Assembly: GCA_050251415.1 (NCBI GenBank)
Contig: JBFWMT010000003.1
Coordinates: 1 to 64,000, forward strand
DNA: 64,000 nt
Direction: 5' to 3'
Source of the DNA: UBA8514 sp050251415
GTDB lineage: Bacteria; Bacillota; Clostridia; Lachnospirales; Anaerotignaceae
Shown piece after piece: positions 43,506-52,579 of the stretch; the stretch's first letter is position 1, and each line of letters begins with the position of its first letter. The notes under the pieces are model-generated. The model did not search any database. It was not told the origin of the DNA and worked only from the letters and a program-made list of their open reading frames with translations. Made by a program: the position numbers and the translations under genes.

Positions 43506-43540
43506 AGTACACTTTAATTATTAAATATGAGAAGTGTACT
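43506..43540 (+). terminator. Terminator after the GDSL gene
   Basis: AGTACACTT (43506-43514) and AAGTGTACT (43532-43540) form a 9-bp stem followed by TTTCTATATTC. The remainder of the region up to 43729 is AT-rich and shows nothing else. Confidence 0.55.
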
Positions 43541-43729
43541 TTTCTATATTCATCAGTTTTACAGCCTCAAAACAGAAAGAATAAATAATAACAAAATAAT
43601 TCTACAAATACGATTATTAATATTCAACATTATGTTATTGTAATATCCTCTTCCTTATTAATAATAAGTGTACCTTCTCTATTAATTGGATATGATTTAA
43701 ATATTTATCAATACCTCTTGTAAAATCAT

Positions 43730-43777
43730 AAAAAACACTTTTCTTCTGAAATAATTCCCAAAAGAAAAGTGTTTTTT
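43730..43777 (-). terminator. Strong terminator of gap
   Basis: AAAAAACACTTTTCTT (43730-43745) and AAGAAAAGTGTTTTTT (43762-43777) form a perfect 16-bp stem. Arms ending in A- and T-runs make it bidirectional; it lies between convergent transcription units. Confidence 0.82.
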
Positions 43778-43828
43778 ACATCAAATAATTATCATGCCAA
43801 TTTTGAAAACCTTCACATTACAAGGTTT

Positions 43829-44836
43829 TTACTGTGCATCTACCTTAGCCATATGCATAACAAGATCAACTACCTTATTGCTGTAGCCCCACTCATTATC
43901 ATACCAGCTAACAAGTTTTACAAAATTGTCATTAAGGGCAATCCCTGCTGAAGCATCAAAAATTGATGTTCTTGAATCACCTAGAAAATCACTTGAAACC
44001 ACAGCATCCTCAGTATATCCAAGAATACCCTTAAGCGGCCCATCAGCTGCTGCCTTAACAACCGCTTTAATTTCTTCATAAGTAGCTTTTTTCTCGAGCC
44101 TGCATGTAAGGTCTACTACAGAAACATCTATTGTAGGCACACGAAAACTCATTCCAGTAAGTTTACCATTAAGTTCAGGTATAACTTTTCCAACAGCCTT
44201 TGCAGCACCTGTTGATGATGGAATTATGTTTGCAGCAGCCGCACGTCCACCTCTCCAGTCCTTCTTAGAAGGGCCGTCTACAGTTTTCTGTGTAGCTGTT
44301 GTTGAATGTACAGTTGTCATAAGGCCTTCAGCAATACCAAAGTTATCGTGAATAACCTTTGTTAAAGGAGCAAGGCAGTTTGTTGTGCATGAAGCATTAG
44401 ATACAATAGTCATGTCCTTGCTGTATTTATCATTGTTAACACCCATAACAAACATTGGGGCATCAGCAGAAGGCGCTGAAATTACAACCTTCTTTGCACC
44501 GCCTGTTAAGTGCGCCTGTGCTTTGCTCATATCTGTAAAAGCACCTGTAGCCTCAACTACATAATCAGCACCTGCGCTACCCCAAGGAATAGTAGCAGGG
44601 TCCATGCAGTCAAACACAGTTATCTCATTGCCGTTCACAACAAGCTTATTATCCTTTACAGAAACTTCGCCCTTAAACATACCCTGTGCTGAATCGTATT
44701 TCATCATGTAAACCATGTACTCTAGGTCTACAAATGGATCATTTACAGCAACAACCTGAACTCCTTCTTTCTCCAAAGAAGCACGAAGAACAAGTCTGCC
44801 AATACGACCAAAACCATTAATACCTACTTTTACCAT
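43829..44836 (-). CDS. gap: Glyceraldehyde-3-phosphate dehydrogenase, type I
   Basis: 335 residues. Glycolytic enzyme, NAD-dependent (Asp33 in VVAVNDPFVD favours NAD). N-terminus MVKVGINGFGRIGRLVLRAS, catalytic Cys150 in SNASCTTNCLAPL, and the conserved SWYDNEWGYSNKVVDL near the end. GGGAGG lies seven bases before the ATG at 44836; the longer reading begins inside that site. It is not followed by pgk or tpi here. Monocistronic. Confidence 0.97.
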   Translation of the reverse strand: MVKVGINGFGRIGRLVLRASLEKEGVQVVAVNDPFVDLEYMVYMMKYDSAQGMFKGEVSVKDNKLVVNGNEITVFDCMDPATIPWGSAGADYVVEATGAFTDMSKAQAHLTGGAKKVVISAPSADAPMFVMGVNNDKYSKDMTIVSNASCTTNCLAPLTKVIHDNFGIAEGLMTTVHSTTATQKTVDGPSKKDWRGGRAAAANIIPSSTGAAKAVGKVIPELNGKLTGMSFRVPTIDVSVVDLTCRLEKKATYEEIKAVVKAAADGPLKGILGYTEDAVVSSDFLGDSRTSIFDASAGIALNDNFVKLVSWYDNEWGYSNKVVDLVMHMAKVDAQ

Positions 44837-44897
44837 AAAAATACCTCCCAATGTTTTGTATTGTAATGCAATGCGGCATGATTCAACTAAAAAAACA

Positions 44898-44930
44898 AGC
44901 TACAGCAGAACTTTAAACTCTGCCTTTTGC
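44898..44930 (-). terminator. Candidate terminator upstream of gap
   Basis: GCAGA (44905-44909) and TCTGC (44919-44923) form a stem. In the minus-strand transcript it is followed by TGTAGC and then TTGTTTTTTT. It would end the purL/small-peptide transcript before gap. Confidence 0.5.
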
Positions 44931-44939
44931 TATACATAA

Positions 44940-45022
44940 CCGCTCCAATTAGGTGCGGCTATTTTGTTTTTTAGGCATAACAAATAATAGGGTAACCGAC
45001 CTCTTTATCGGTGGAACTGCCC
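44940..45022 (-). other. Structured 3' region after the small membrane peptide
   Basis: Two hairpins lie between the peptide stop and gap. ACCGA and TCGGT (44995-44999, 45008-45012) sit inside an outer GGG/CCC (44990-44992, 45020-45022). A second stem joins CCGC near 44940 with GCGG near 44955. This pattern, a tiny hydrophobic ORF with a folded 3' segment, resembles type I toxin loci, but no antisense RNA promoter of good quality was found. Confidence 0.4.
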
Positions 45023-45032
45023 ATAACGATTT

Positions 45033-45131
45033 TTAGTAATCCTTGGAAGCTAAATTTACAATAGAGAATGCTAAAAGTGCCGCAGAAATTGCTAATGACA
45101 CAGCACTTAAAATTAAAGCTGTAACTTTCAT
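45033..45131 (-). CDS. Small hydrophobic peptide (32 residues), possible single-pass membrane protein
   Basis: Reads MKVTALILSAVSLAISAALL followed by AFSIVNLASKDY: one transmembrane helix with a short polar tail. A perfect AGAAGGAGG stands seven bases before the ATG, stronger than most sites in the window. It starts 15 bases after the purL stop, so it could be translated from the purL transcript. Type I toxin-like, small regulatory subunit or holin-like roles are possible; I do not recognise a named family with certainty. Confidence 0.6.
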   Translation of the reverse strand: MKVTALILSAVSLAISAALLAFSIVNLASKDY

Positions 45132-45145
45132 CAATATGCCTCCTT

Positions 45146-48100
45146 CTATTTAAAATATTTTACTCCGGATTCAAAAATCTTCTGATCTTTTTCGCCTAAA
45201 ACATTCTTATACAAACCGTTTCCAATTCTTTCTGAATGTCCCATTTTACCAAATACACGTCCGTCAGGGCTTGTTATACCTTCAATAGCCATCATAGACC
45301 CATTAGGGTTAAAACGTATATCATAGGTAGCATTGCCCTTATTGTCAACATACTGGGTGGCAATCTGACCATTGTCAATAAGCTCATCAAGCTTATATTT
45401 TGGTGCTATAAACCTGCCTTCGCCATGAGAAACAGGTATAGTATGAATATCCCCTGCACTTGTACCCCATAACCATGGAGACAGTGTTGAGGTTATTTTT
45501 GTGTTTACAAGCAGACTAACGTGTCGGCCAATATAATTATGTGTAAGCGTTGGGCTTTCTTCATCCAAATCTCTTATTTCTCCATATGGCACAAGTCCAA
45601 GCTTAACAAGTGCCTGAAAACCGTTGCAAATACCAAGCATAAGTCCATCACGGTTCTTTAGTAAGTCCATAACAGCTTCCTTAATATAAGGGTTACGGAA
45701 CACGGCCGCAATAAACTTGCCCGAACCATCAGGCTCATCACCTGCACTAAAACCACCAGGAATCATAATAATTTGGCTTTGCTTAATTTCTTCAACCATT
45801 TTCTCTATAGATTCTTCAAGTGCCTGAACACTCATGTTGGCAACAACAAGGGTTTTTGCCTCTGCCCCTGCTTTTTCAAATGCCTTTGCAGAATCATACT
45901 CGCAGTTGTTGCCAGGGAAAACAGGAATTAACACTTTTGGCTTTGCAACCTTGATTGCAGGCTTGCCAAAATTCTTATTTTCAAAAGCCTTAATCTCAGC
46001 ACTACCCTCTCCATTAAATTTAATGTTTGTAGGGAATACCTTTTCTAAAGTGCTCTCCCATGCAGGCAGCATTTCTTTAAGTGAAATTTCAATATCTTTA
46101 AGTTGAATTATTGGTTTTTCAATTGTTTTGCCAATAATTTTAGCATCAAGACCCATAAAGTCTATTACCTTTGCGTTTGTAATTTCAAGTACAAAAGAAC
46201 CGTAAGAAGGTTTAAATAAATCTACATTTTCAATGTCATCTTCAAAAGCCATGCCTATTGAGTTACCAAATGTCATCTTGCTTACCGCCTCGGCAATACC
46301 ACCCGTTCTAACAGTGTGGGCAGAAACACAAATACCTTTTTGAATAAAGCTTGTTACAAGACCAAAAAGATGTTTTAAATAATCAAAGTCTGGTAAATCG
46401 TATTTATCTATTTTAGCAGGAAGATAAACAACAGTGTTTCCTGCCGCTTTAAATTCAGGTGAAATTACGTTATCTACTTTTGTTGTATCCACTGCAAATG
46501 AAACAAGAGTAGGCGGAACGGAAATATCCATAAATGTACCGCTCATACTGTCTTTACCACCAATAGCGGCAACGCCCATTTCCATCTGCGCCTTAAATGC
46601 ACCAACCAGTGCTGCAAACGGCTTGCCCCATTTTTCAGGGTCTGTACCAAGCTTTTCAAAATACTCTTGGAAAGTAAGTCTTATTTTTGAATATTCTCCA
46701 CCTGTAGCAACTATTTTTGCTAAAGATTCAACCACTGCATATATAGCTCCGTGGAAAGGACTCCATTTAGATATATTAGGGTTGTAGCCATAGCTCATAA
46801 GTGTTGTTGTTGTTGTTTCACCTTTAAGCAATGGCACTTTCGCTACCATAGCCTCAGGTGGAGTAAGCTGATTTTTACCACCGAAAGGCATAAGCACAGT
46901 GCCTGCACCAATCGTGGCATCAAAACGCTCTACAAGGCCTTTTTGACTTGCAACATTAAGGCTTGAAAGATTACTTGTCCATGCTTTTTTAATATCACTT
47001 TCAATAAGGTGGGCATCAACGCAAGGTGTATCAAAATAGCTTCCTTTTTCAGGTGCTGTTACCTTAATTGCAGTTTTTTGAGTTGCCCCGTTGGTGTCAA
47101 GGAAATCTCTGGAAATATCCACAATTGCCTTGTTTCTCCACCTCATTATAAGTCGTCTATCCTCTGTAACTACAGCAACAGGTGTAGCTTCAAGGTTTTC
47201 TTCTGCGGCAAATTTAATAAATTTGTCCACATTTTCCTTTTCCACAACAACAGCCATTCTCTCCTGACTTTCAGAAATCGCAAGCTCCGTTCCATCAAGA
47301 CCATCATATTTTTTAGGCACTGCATCAAGATCAATAACCAGGCTGTCTGCAAGCTCGCCTATGGCAACAGAAACACCGCCTGCACCAAAGTCGTTGCAAC
47401 GCTTAATCATAGTGCTTACTTCAGGATTTCTGAATAATCTTTGCAATTTTCTTTCCGTTGGCGGATTGCCTTTTTGAACCTCTGCACCGCAGGTTTCAAT
47501 ACTTTCCATAGTATGTTCCTTTGATGAACCTGTTGCTCCGCCACATCCGTCACGCCCTGTTCTTCCACCAGTAAGGATAATTACATCGCCTTCTTTTGGA
47601 ACTTCTCTAACAACATGGTCCTTTTTTGCCGCGGCAATAACAGCACCAATTTCCATACGCTTTGCAACAAAACCGTCATCATAAATTTCTGCAACTTGCC
47701 CTGTAGAAAGGCCAATCTGGTTACCGTAAGAGCTATATCCTCTTGCCGCCTCTGTTGTTATTTTTCGCTGTGGAAGTTTTCCTGGTATTGTATCTTCAAC
47801 CTTAGCACGTGGGTCTGCACTGCCTGTTACGCGCATAGCCTGATATACGTAGCTTCTTCCGCTAAGAGGGTCACGTATAGCACCGCCAAGGCATGTAGCT
47901 GCACCACCAAAAGGTTCAATCTCTGTTGGGTGATTATGTGTTTCGTTTTTAAACATAATAAGCCAGTCTTCTTCAACGCCGTCAACGTCTACAGGAACAA
48001 CTATTGAACACGCATTAATTTCTTCCGACTGGTCAAGGTTATCTAAAATGCCTTTCTTGCGTAAAATTTTCATACCCATTACAGCAATGTCCATAAGGCA

Positions 48101-48913
48101 AATATCCTTATCTCTGTCACCGTAAACATCTTTTCTTTCTGCAAGATAGCTTTCATATGCTTTTTCAATAGGCGCTTTGTATAAACCGTCTTCTATTTCA
48201 ACATTCTCAATTTTTGTTTGGAATGTTGTATGCCTGCAATGATCTGACCAATAGGTATCAATTACCTGAATTTCTGTTGTTGTAGGATTTCTTTTTTCCT
48301 CATTACGGAAATATTTTTGGCAAAAAAGCATGTCCTCAACACTCATTGCTGTTTCAAGTTCATTTCTTAACGCAATAATTTCTTCTTCAGTTTTATCTAT
48401 AAACCCGTCAAAACTTTTAACATCTTCTGGTTTTTCCATTTCCATTACAAGGCTTTTAGGTTTTTCCAAAACTGCTTCACGGCTATCTACTGGGTTAATA
48501 CAGTAGCTTTTTATTGCCGCAAATTCTTCATCACTTAAATTCCCCTCAAGAACAATTACCTTTGCACAAACAATTGCAGGCTTTTCCGCCTGAGAAATAA
48601 TTTGCACACACTGCATAGCAGAGTCTGCCCGTTGGTCGTACTGACCTGGCAAATACTCTATGGCAAACACTTTTTCGCCATTACTAATTAAAATTTCTTC
48701 TTCATATACTATATCAACCGGTGGTTCCGAAAAAATAGTAGTTTTAGCTGTTTCATAATCCGCATCGGATATTCCCTCAACATCATATCGATTAAAAATC
48801 CTTACCCCTGTAAGTTCTGAAATTCCAAGGTTTTCTCTGATGTCAGTAAACAAGCTTTGAGCCTCAACATCACAGCCCTTCTTCTTTTCTATATACAGAC
48901 GTTTAATATTCAT
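45146..48913 (-). CDS. purL: Phosphoribosylformylglycinamidine synthase, single-chain (PurL/PurQ fusion)
   Basis: 1255 residues, full-length fused form. Fourth step of purine synthesis: FGAR + Gln + ATP to FGAM. N-terminal PurS-like region, FGAM synthetase core with YWSDHCRHTTFQTKIENVEI and FKNETHNHPTEIEPFGGAAT, and a C-terminal glutaminase (about 1000-1255) with PGGFSAGDEPDG, nucleophile Cys in GICNGFQALVKLG and His in VSHGEGRF. It stands alone rather than in a pur operon. Most Firmicutes have split purS/Q/L; the fused form is usual in Lachnospiraceae-like Clostridia and proteobacteria. Confidence 0.97.
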   Translation of the reverse strand: MNIKRLYIEKKKGCDVEAQSLFTDIRENLGISELTGVRIFNRYDVEGISDADYETAKTTIFSEPPVDIVYEEEILISNGEKVFAIEYLPGQYDQRADSAMQCVQIISQAEKPAIVCAKVIVLEGNLSDEEFAAIKSYCINPVDSREAVLEKPKSLVMEMEKPEDVKSFDGFIDKTEEEIIALRNELETAMSVEDMLFCQKYFRNEEKRNPTTTEIQVIDTYWSDHCRHTTFQTKIENVEIEDGLYKAPIEKAYESYLAERKDVYGDRDKDICLMDIAVMGMKILRKKGILDNLDQSEEINACSIVVPVDVDGVEEDWLIMFKNETHNHPTEIEPFGGAATCLGGAIRDPLSGRSYVYQAMRVTGSADPRAKVEDTIPGKLPQRKITTEAARGYSSYGNQIGLSTGQVAEIYDDGFVAKRMEIGAVIAAAKKDHVVREVPKEGDVIILTGGRTGRDGCGGATGSSKEHTMESIETCGAEVQKGNPPTERKLQRLFRNPEVSTMIKRCNDFGAGGVSVAIGELADSLVIDLDAVPKKYDGLDGTELAISESQERMAVVVEKENVDKFIKFAAEENLEATPVAVVTEDRRLIMRWRNKAIVDISRDFLDTNGATQKTAIKVTAPEKGSYFDTPCVDAHLIESDIKKAWTSNLSSLNVASQKGLVERFDATIGAGTVLMPFGGKNQLTPPEAMVAKVPLLKGETTTTTLMSYGYNPNISKWSPFHGAIYAVVESLAKIVATGGEYSKIRLTFQEYFEKLGTDPEKWGKPFAALVGAFKAQMEMGVAAIGGKDSMSGTFMDISVPPTLVSFAVDTTKVDNVISPEFKAAGNTVVYLPAKIDKYDLPDFDYLKHLFGLVTSFIQKGICVSAHTVRTGGIAEAVSKMTFGNSIGMAFEDDIENVDLFKPSYGSFVLEITNAKVIDFMGLDAKIIGKTIEKPIIQLKDIEISLKEMLPAWESTLEKVFPTNIKFNGEGSAEIKAFENKNFGKPAIKVAKPKVLIPVFPGNNCEYDSAKAFEKAGAEAKTLVVANMSVQALEESIEKMVEEIKQSQIIMIPGGFSAGDEPDGSGKFIAAVFRNPYIKEAVMDLLKNRDGLMLGICNGFQALVKLGLVPYGEIRDLDEESPTLTHNYIGRHVSLLVNTKITSTLSPWLWGTSAGDIHTIPVSHGEGRFIAPKYKLDELIDNGQIATQYVDNKGNATYDIRFNPNGSMMAIEGITSPDGRVFGKMGHSERIGNGLYKNVLGEKDQKIFESGVKYFK

Positions 48914-48996
48914 ATTGACCTTCCCCTTTATAAGCGTAGTTAAATAATTTTAACACTATTGTTTATTTTACCACGTCAGCACAAATATGTAAAATA

Positions 48997-49025
48997 TTAT
49001 TACCTATTTTATAAATAAAAGTCAA
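48997..49025 (-). promoter_or_regulatory. Sigma-A promoter of purL
   Basis: Minus strand TTGACT (49025-49020), 17 bp, TAATAA (49002-48997). The leader of about 85 nt shows no purine riboswitch core. Confidence 0.7.
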
Positions 49026-49120
49026 CAAAAACCTTTTAACTGTGCATTGCTTTAAATAGTAATAAAATATATTTTGTTCCGCTTATAAAAGAAAAAATCT
49101 AATGTTTTTAAATACTTTTT

Positions 49121-49858
49121 TTAAACCATCTTATTAATTTCCTTTTTCAAGCGACTTATTATGCGCTTTTCTAACCGTGATATGTAACTTTGGGATATTC
49201 CTAAAAAGTCTGCAACCTCTTTTTGCGTTTTTTCCTCCCCATCACCCAATATACCAAACCTAAGTTGAATTATTTTACGCTCACGTTTGTTAAGCTTTTC
49301 CATGGCCTTTTTCAGCAACATTCTATCCACCTCATCCTCAATATCTCTATAAATAAGGTCGTTATCTGTTCCCAAAATGTCGCTTAACAAAAGCTCATTT
49401 CCTTCCCAGTCAACATTTAGAGGCTCATCTATTGATACCTCTGTTTTTATTTTACTGCTACGTCTAAGGTGCATCAAAATCTCGTTTTCTATACATCTTG
49501 AGGCATAAGTTGCCAGTTTAATTTTCTTTTCTGTTTTAAAGGTATTAATCGCTTTTATAAGCCCAATTGTGCCTATTGAAATCAAATCCTCCACATTGAT
49601 GCCCGTGTTTTCAAATTTCCTGGCTATGTAAACCACAAGGCGCAAATTTCGCTCTATAAGTATTGCTTTGGCACTTTGTTCATCCTCTGTTCCAAGCCTT
49701 GACAACACTGCCAACTCTTCATCACTGCTTAAAGGCGGTGGAAAAACATCGCTTCCGCCAATGTAATAAACCTCCTCAAATGGTCTTTTTTTTAGTTTAA
49801 AAAATAATTCTTCTGCATCGTATTTAATTCTGAAAAATAAATATTTTAAATATTCCAT
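49121..49858 (-). CDS. sigE: RNA polymerase sporulation sigma factor sigma-E (pro-form)
   Basis: 245 residues. Early mother-cell sigma factor. An N-terminal pro-region (about 25 residues, MEYLKYLFFRIKYDAEELFFK) is removed by SpoIIGA. Region 2 with LRLVVYIARKFENTGINVEDLISIGTIGL and region 4 with KTQKEVADFLGISQSYISRLEKRI are complete. GGGGG precedes the ATG. It lies 12 bp behind spoIIGA. The sigG gene that commonly follows is not here; purL is. Confidence 0.96.
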   Translation of the reverse strand: MEYLKYLFFRIKYDAEELFFKLKKRPFEEVYYIGGSDVFPPPLSSDEELAVLSRLGTEDEQSAKAILIERNLRLVVYIARKFENTGINVEDLISIGTIGLIKAINTFKTEKKIKLATYASRCIENEILMHLRRSSKIKTEVSIDEPLNVDWEGNELLLSDILGTDNDLIYRDIEDEVDRMLLKKAMEKLNKRERKIIQLRFGILGDGEEKTQKEVADFLGISQSYISRLEKRIISRLKKEINKMV

Positions 49859-49870
49859 CTTATTTCCCCC

Positions 49871-50752
49871 TTAAATATCTATAATTGAAGGATTTATTAT
49901 CCCATTGCAGGTCTTATTTGTTGAAAGACGACCGTTGTATATCACCAACAAGGCATTTTTCAACACAATCTTTTTTTCTGTAAAAACTTCAACAAAATCT
50001 GCTTTAAATGCTGTAAGTAGTCCTCCGTCTGATCCAATAGACGAAAACGGTATCAACTGTATCCTTGTTTTAACATGCTCATCTGTAATTCCCTCCAATA
50101 TTTGCTGCGGTGAAAGTTTTTGATAATACAGCAGTTGTGTTTCTGTGTTAAAGAACTGTTTTATCGCCCCAAACTCCGCTATTATTATTTTGTTGCCACA
50201 TTGGTCCTCTATAAGAAAATTCCCTGTATCCATTAGGGCCATGATTTCAGCCTTTTTACCGTTAAAGCAAATGCTAATACGGCAATAGCCGTCTCTATTT
50301 GAAAAAGCGCTTATGAACATTCCTCCTGCCCATTTAATAAACACATAGATCGATATGGTTAGCAACAGCAACAGCTTAATTGAAAAATTACCAATTGCAA
50401 ATGGAACAATGCCGTTAACTTTAGTGAGGTAGAAAATCGCTATAAATACTCCTCCAACAAATACTGATGCCAGTAATGCAAAAACTTTAAGCCTTATGTA
50501 CGCTTTAACCGTAGTAGGTCTAAAGGTAAGCCAAACCGATATCCCCAAAATCAAACTGCCAAAAATATAATTAATCCAACTGCCAAGATAAGGCAAAAAA
50601 AGCAGCAAGCAGTATAAAAACGCACCCACGACGCCACCTGCAACTATTCTTTTAAATGCAACCTTACGTCTGTCCAAAACAGAGATAAGCCAAAGTATCA
50701 TAGTATCCATAATAAAATTAACCAAAAAAATCACATCTATGTAAACTCTCAT
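49871..50752 (-). CDS. spoIIGA: SpoIIGA, sigma-E factor processing protease
   Basis: 293 residues. Five membrane segments in the N-terminal half (MRVYIDVIFLVNFIMDTMIL onward), then an aspartic-protease-like domain with catalytic Asp in MALMDTGNFL. It cleaves pro-sigma-E after a signal from the forespore. The ATG at 50752 follows AGGTGA and gives the family N-terminus; the 14-codon longer reading is unlikely. A TATAAT at 50779-50774 without a good -35 at 17 bp would fit an activator-dependent (Spo0A) promoter as in Bacillus. Confidence 0.94.
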   Translation of the reverse strand: MRVYIDVIFLVNFIMDTMILWLISVLDRRKVAFKRIVAGGVVGAFLYCLLLFLPYLGSWINYIFGSLILGISVWLTFRPTTVKAYIRLKVFALLASVFVGGVFIAIFYLTKVNGIVPFAIGNFSIKLLLLLTISIYVFIKWAGGMFISAFSNRDGYCRISICFNGKKAEIMALMDTGNFLIEDQCGNKIIIAEFGAIKQFFNTETQLLYYQKLSPQQILEGITDEHVKTRIQLIPFSSIGSDGGLLTAFKADFVEVFTEKKIVLKNALLVIYNGRLSTNKTCNGIINPSIIDI

Positions 50753-50863
50753 TAAATCACCTGCCATTAATTCATTATAGAAAATCAAAGCCACAAATTT
50801 TGTAATTTATACTGAAAATCAATGGAAATTTTATCTCATTTTTTCTGCTTTTTCGCACAAAAA

Positions 50864-50887
50864 AACAGCGGCATAATATCCGCTGTT
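50864..50887 (-). terminator. Intrinsic terminator of ftsZ
   Basis: AACAGCGG (50864-50871), loop of 8, CCGCTGTT (50880-50887). On the minus strand it continues with TTTTTT. It separates ftsZ from the spoIIGA-sigE unit. Confidence 0.85.
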
Positions 50888-50913
50888 AAATTTAATATAT
50901 GTAGTTATGAAAA

Positions 50914-52086
50914 TTAGAAGTTTCTTCTGTTTTTGATGAAAGTAGGGATTTGAATTTCGTCTCCATCACCAAAATCAGTTGCTCTAAAAGAGTCTAACTC
51001 TTTTCGCTTCAACTCCTGCTGCTGTGCGGCCTCATCAATAGCAGTCTGCTCTGTTTCTTCAACTGCCTTTTGAGTAGGTCTTGCATCACCAATATTAAAA
51101 ATCCCTCTCATACCTGTAGGTGGAAGACCTTTAACATCCTCATCAAAGCCTGTTGCAATAACTGTAACAACAACTTCATCCTTAAGGTCATCATTAATGG
51201 TTGTACCAAAAATAATCTCTGCTTCGGGGTCAATGCTTTCTCTAATAAGATTAGCAGCTTCGTCTGCCTCAAGAAGACCCAAGTTTGAATCGCCACTAAA
51301 GTTAATAAGTACACTTCTTGCACCATCAATTTTTGTCTCAAGAAGCGGACTTTGGATAGCTGCTTTAGCTGCATCTTCTGCCTTGTTATCGCCTTTACCA
51401 TGCCCAATGCCCATATGTGCAATGCCTTTATTTTCCATTACAGTTTTAACATCTGCAAAGTCAAGGTTAATAACGCCCGGTTTAGATATAAGGTCTGAAA
51501 TACCTTGCACACCTTGTCTTAAAATATCATCCGCCTTACGAAACGCCTCAATTATAGGTGTTTTTTTATCAACTATACTTAAAATACGCTGGTTGGGAAT
51601 AATTACAAGTGTGTCTACGTTTTTTCTAAGTTCCGAAACGCCTCTTTCAGCATTGGTCATTCGTTTTTTGCCCTCAAAGCTGAAAGGTTTTGTTACAACA
51701 CCAACTGTTAAAATGCCAAGCTGTCTGGATATCTCAGCAATTTTAGGTGCGGCACCAGTACCAGTTCCTCCACCCATACCTGCCGTAATAAAAACCATAT
51801 CTGCGCCTGTTAAAGATCTCGCAATTTCTTCTTTTGTTTCATCTACTGATTTCTCACCAATTTCAGGGTTTCCACCTGCACCCAAACCTCTTGTAAGCTT
51901 CTCACCAATCTGAATTTTTGTTGAAGCTTTAGATTTTGATAAATCCTGTACATCTGTATTGACTGCGACGAATTCAACGCCGTCCATATTATCTTCAATC
52001 ATTCTGTCAACGGCATTATTGCCTCCGCCGCCAACACCTACTACCTTAATAACTGCTACATTGCCTTGACTAACAAATTCAAGCAC
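50914..52086 (-). CDS. ftsZ: Cell division protein FtsZ
   Basis: 390 residues. Tubulin-like GTPase forming the division ring. Tubulin signature GGGTGTG at residues 105-111, T7 loop residues NLDFADVKTVM, acidic/Gln-rich linker, and the conserved C-terminal peptide IQIPTFIKNRR that binds FtsA, SepF or ZapA-type partners. Start is GTG at 52086 after GGGAGGGG. No ftsA precedes it; sbp is upstream. Confidence 0.97.
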   Translation of the reverse strand: MLEFVSQGNVAVIKVVGVGGGGNNAVDRMIEDNMDGVEFVAVNTDVQDLSKSKASTKIQIGEKLTRGLGAGGNPEIGEKSVDETKEEIARSLTGADMVFITAGMGGGTGTGAAPKIAEISRQLGILTVGVVTKPFSFEGKKRMTNAERGVSELRKNVDTLVIIPNQRILSIVDKKTPIIEAFRKADDILRQGVQGISDLISKPGVINLDFADVKTVMENKGIAHMGIGHGKGDNKAEDAAKAAIQSPLLETKIDGARSVLINFSGDSNLGLLEADEAANLIRESIDPEAEIIFGTTINDDLKDEVVVTVIATGFDEDVKGLPPTGMRGIFNIGDARPTQKAVEETEQTAIDEAAQQQELKRKELDSFRATDFGDGDEIQIPTFIKNRRNF

Positions 52087-52220
52087 TGAGCTTCCCCTCC
52101 CAACTAAATCATTATATAGATTGTCCTATATTATACAATAAATCAAATATAATTGCTATAGCAAACTAAAATATGTTGATTTTTTTTACTACATTTTTAG
52201 CACTTTATACAATTAATTTC

Positions 52221-52577
52221 CTACATTAGTATATTATCTTCTTTCCTTCCTTTGTTCAACCAAAACCTTCTAATATCAGCAAAATTTTGAAAGAGCCTTG
52301 ACCCAAATACCACAACTGCCGCTACAGAAAGTTGAATATTCAGTTGTTCACCAAGAAAAACCAATAGCATTGCCAGTATGGCGTTGCCAAAAAAACCAGA
52401 AACAAATACGGAAAGGTTAAACTGCTTGAAAAGATTGCTTTTAACTCCTCCCAGTACAGAATCTGCGCAGGCAAGTATGCCTATGGCAACATATGTAGAG
52501 TAGGTTGCTGGGAAAACAAAAGGACATACAATGCCTATTATTATGCCAGCCATCAAACCAATCATAGGTATTAACAT
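52221..52577 (-). CDS. sbp: Small basic protein (Sbp, DUF1290) membrane protein
   Basis: 118 residues with three membrane segments and the DUF1290 core (YVAIGILACADSVLGGVKSN... VFVSGFFGNAILAMLLVFLG). Found between divIB and ftsZ in many Firmicutes. Function unknown; a role in division or the envelope is inferred from context. It starts two bases past the DUF881 gene. Confidence 0.88.
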   Translation of the reverse strand: MLIPMIGLMAGIIIGIVCPFVFPATYSTYVAIGILACADSVLGGVKSNLFKQFNLSVFVSGFFGNAILAMLLVFLGEQLNIQLSVAAVVVFGSRLFQNFADIRRFWLNKGRKEDNILM

Positions 52578-52579
52578 TA

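Noticed and set aside
44990..45022. GGTGG/ACC segments as a possible T-box antiterminator
   Set aside because: The T-box core sequence and stem I are absent, and the segment is downstream of a small ORF, not before an amino-acid gene.
47009..47437. Long plus-strand open frames inside purL, smc, glyA and other minus-strand genes
   Set aside because: They are antisense shadows with Cys/Phe/Ser-rich, low-quality translations, no ribosome sites and no recognisable domains.
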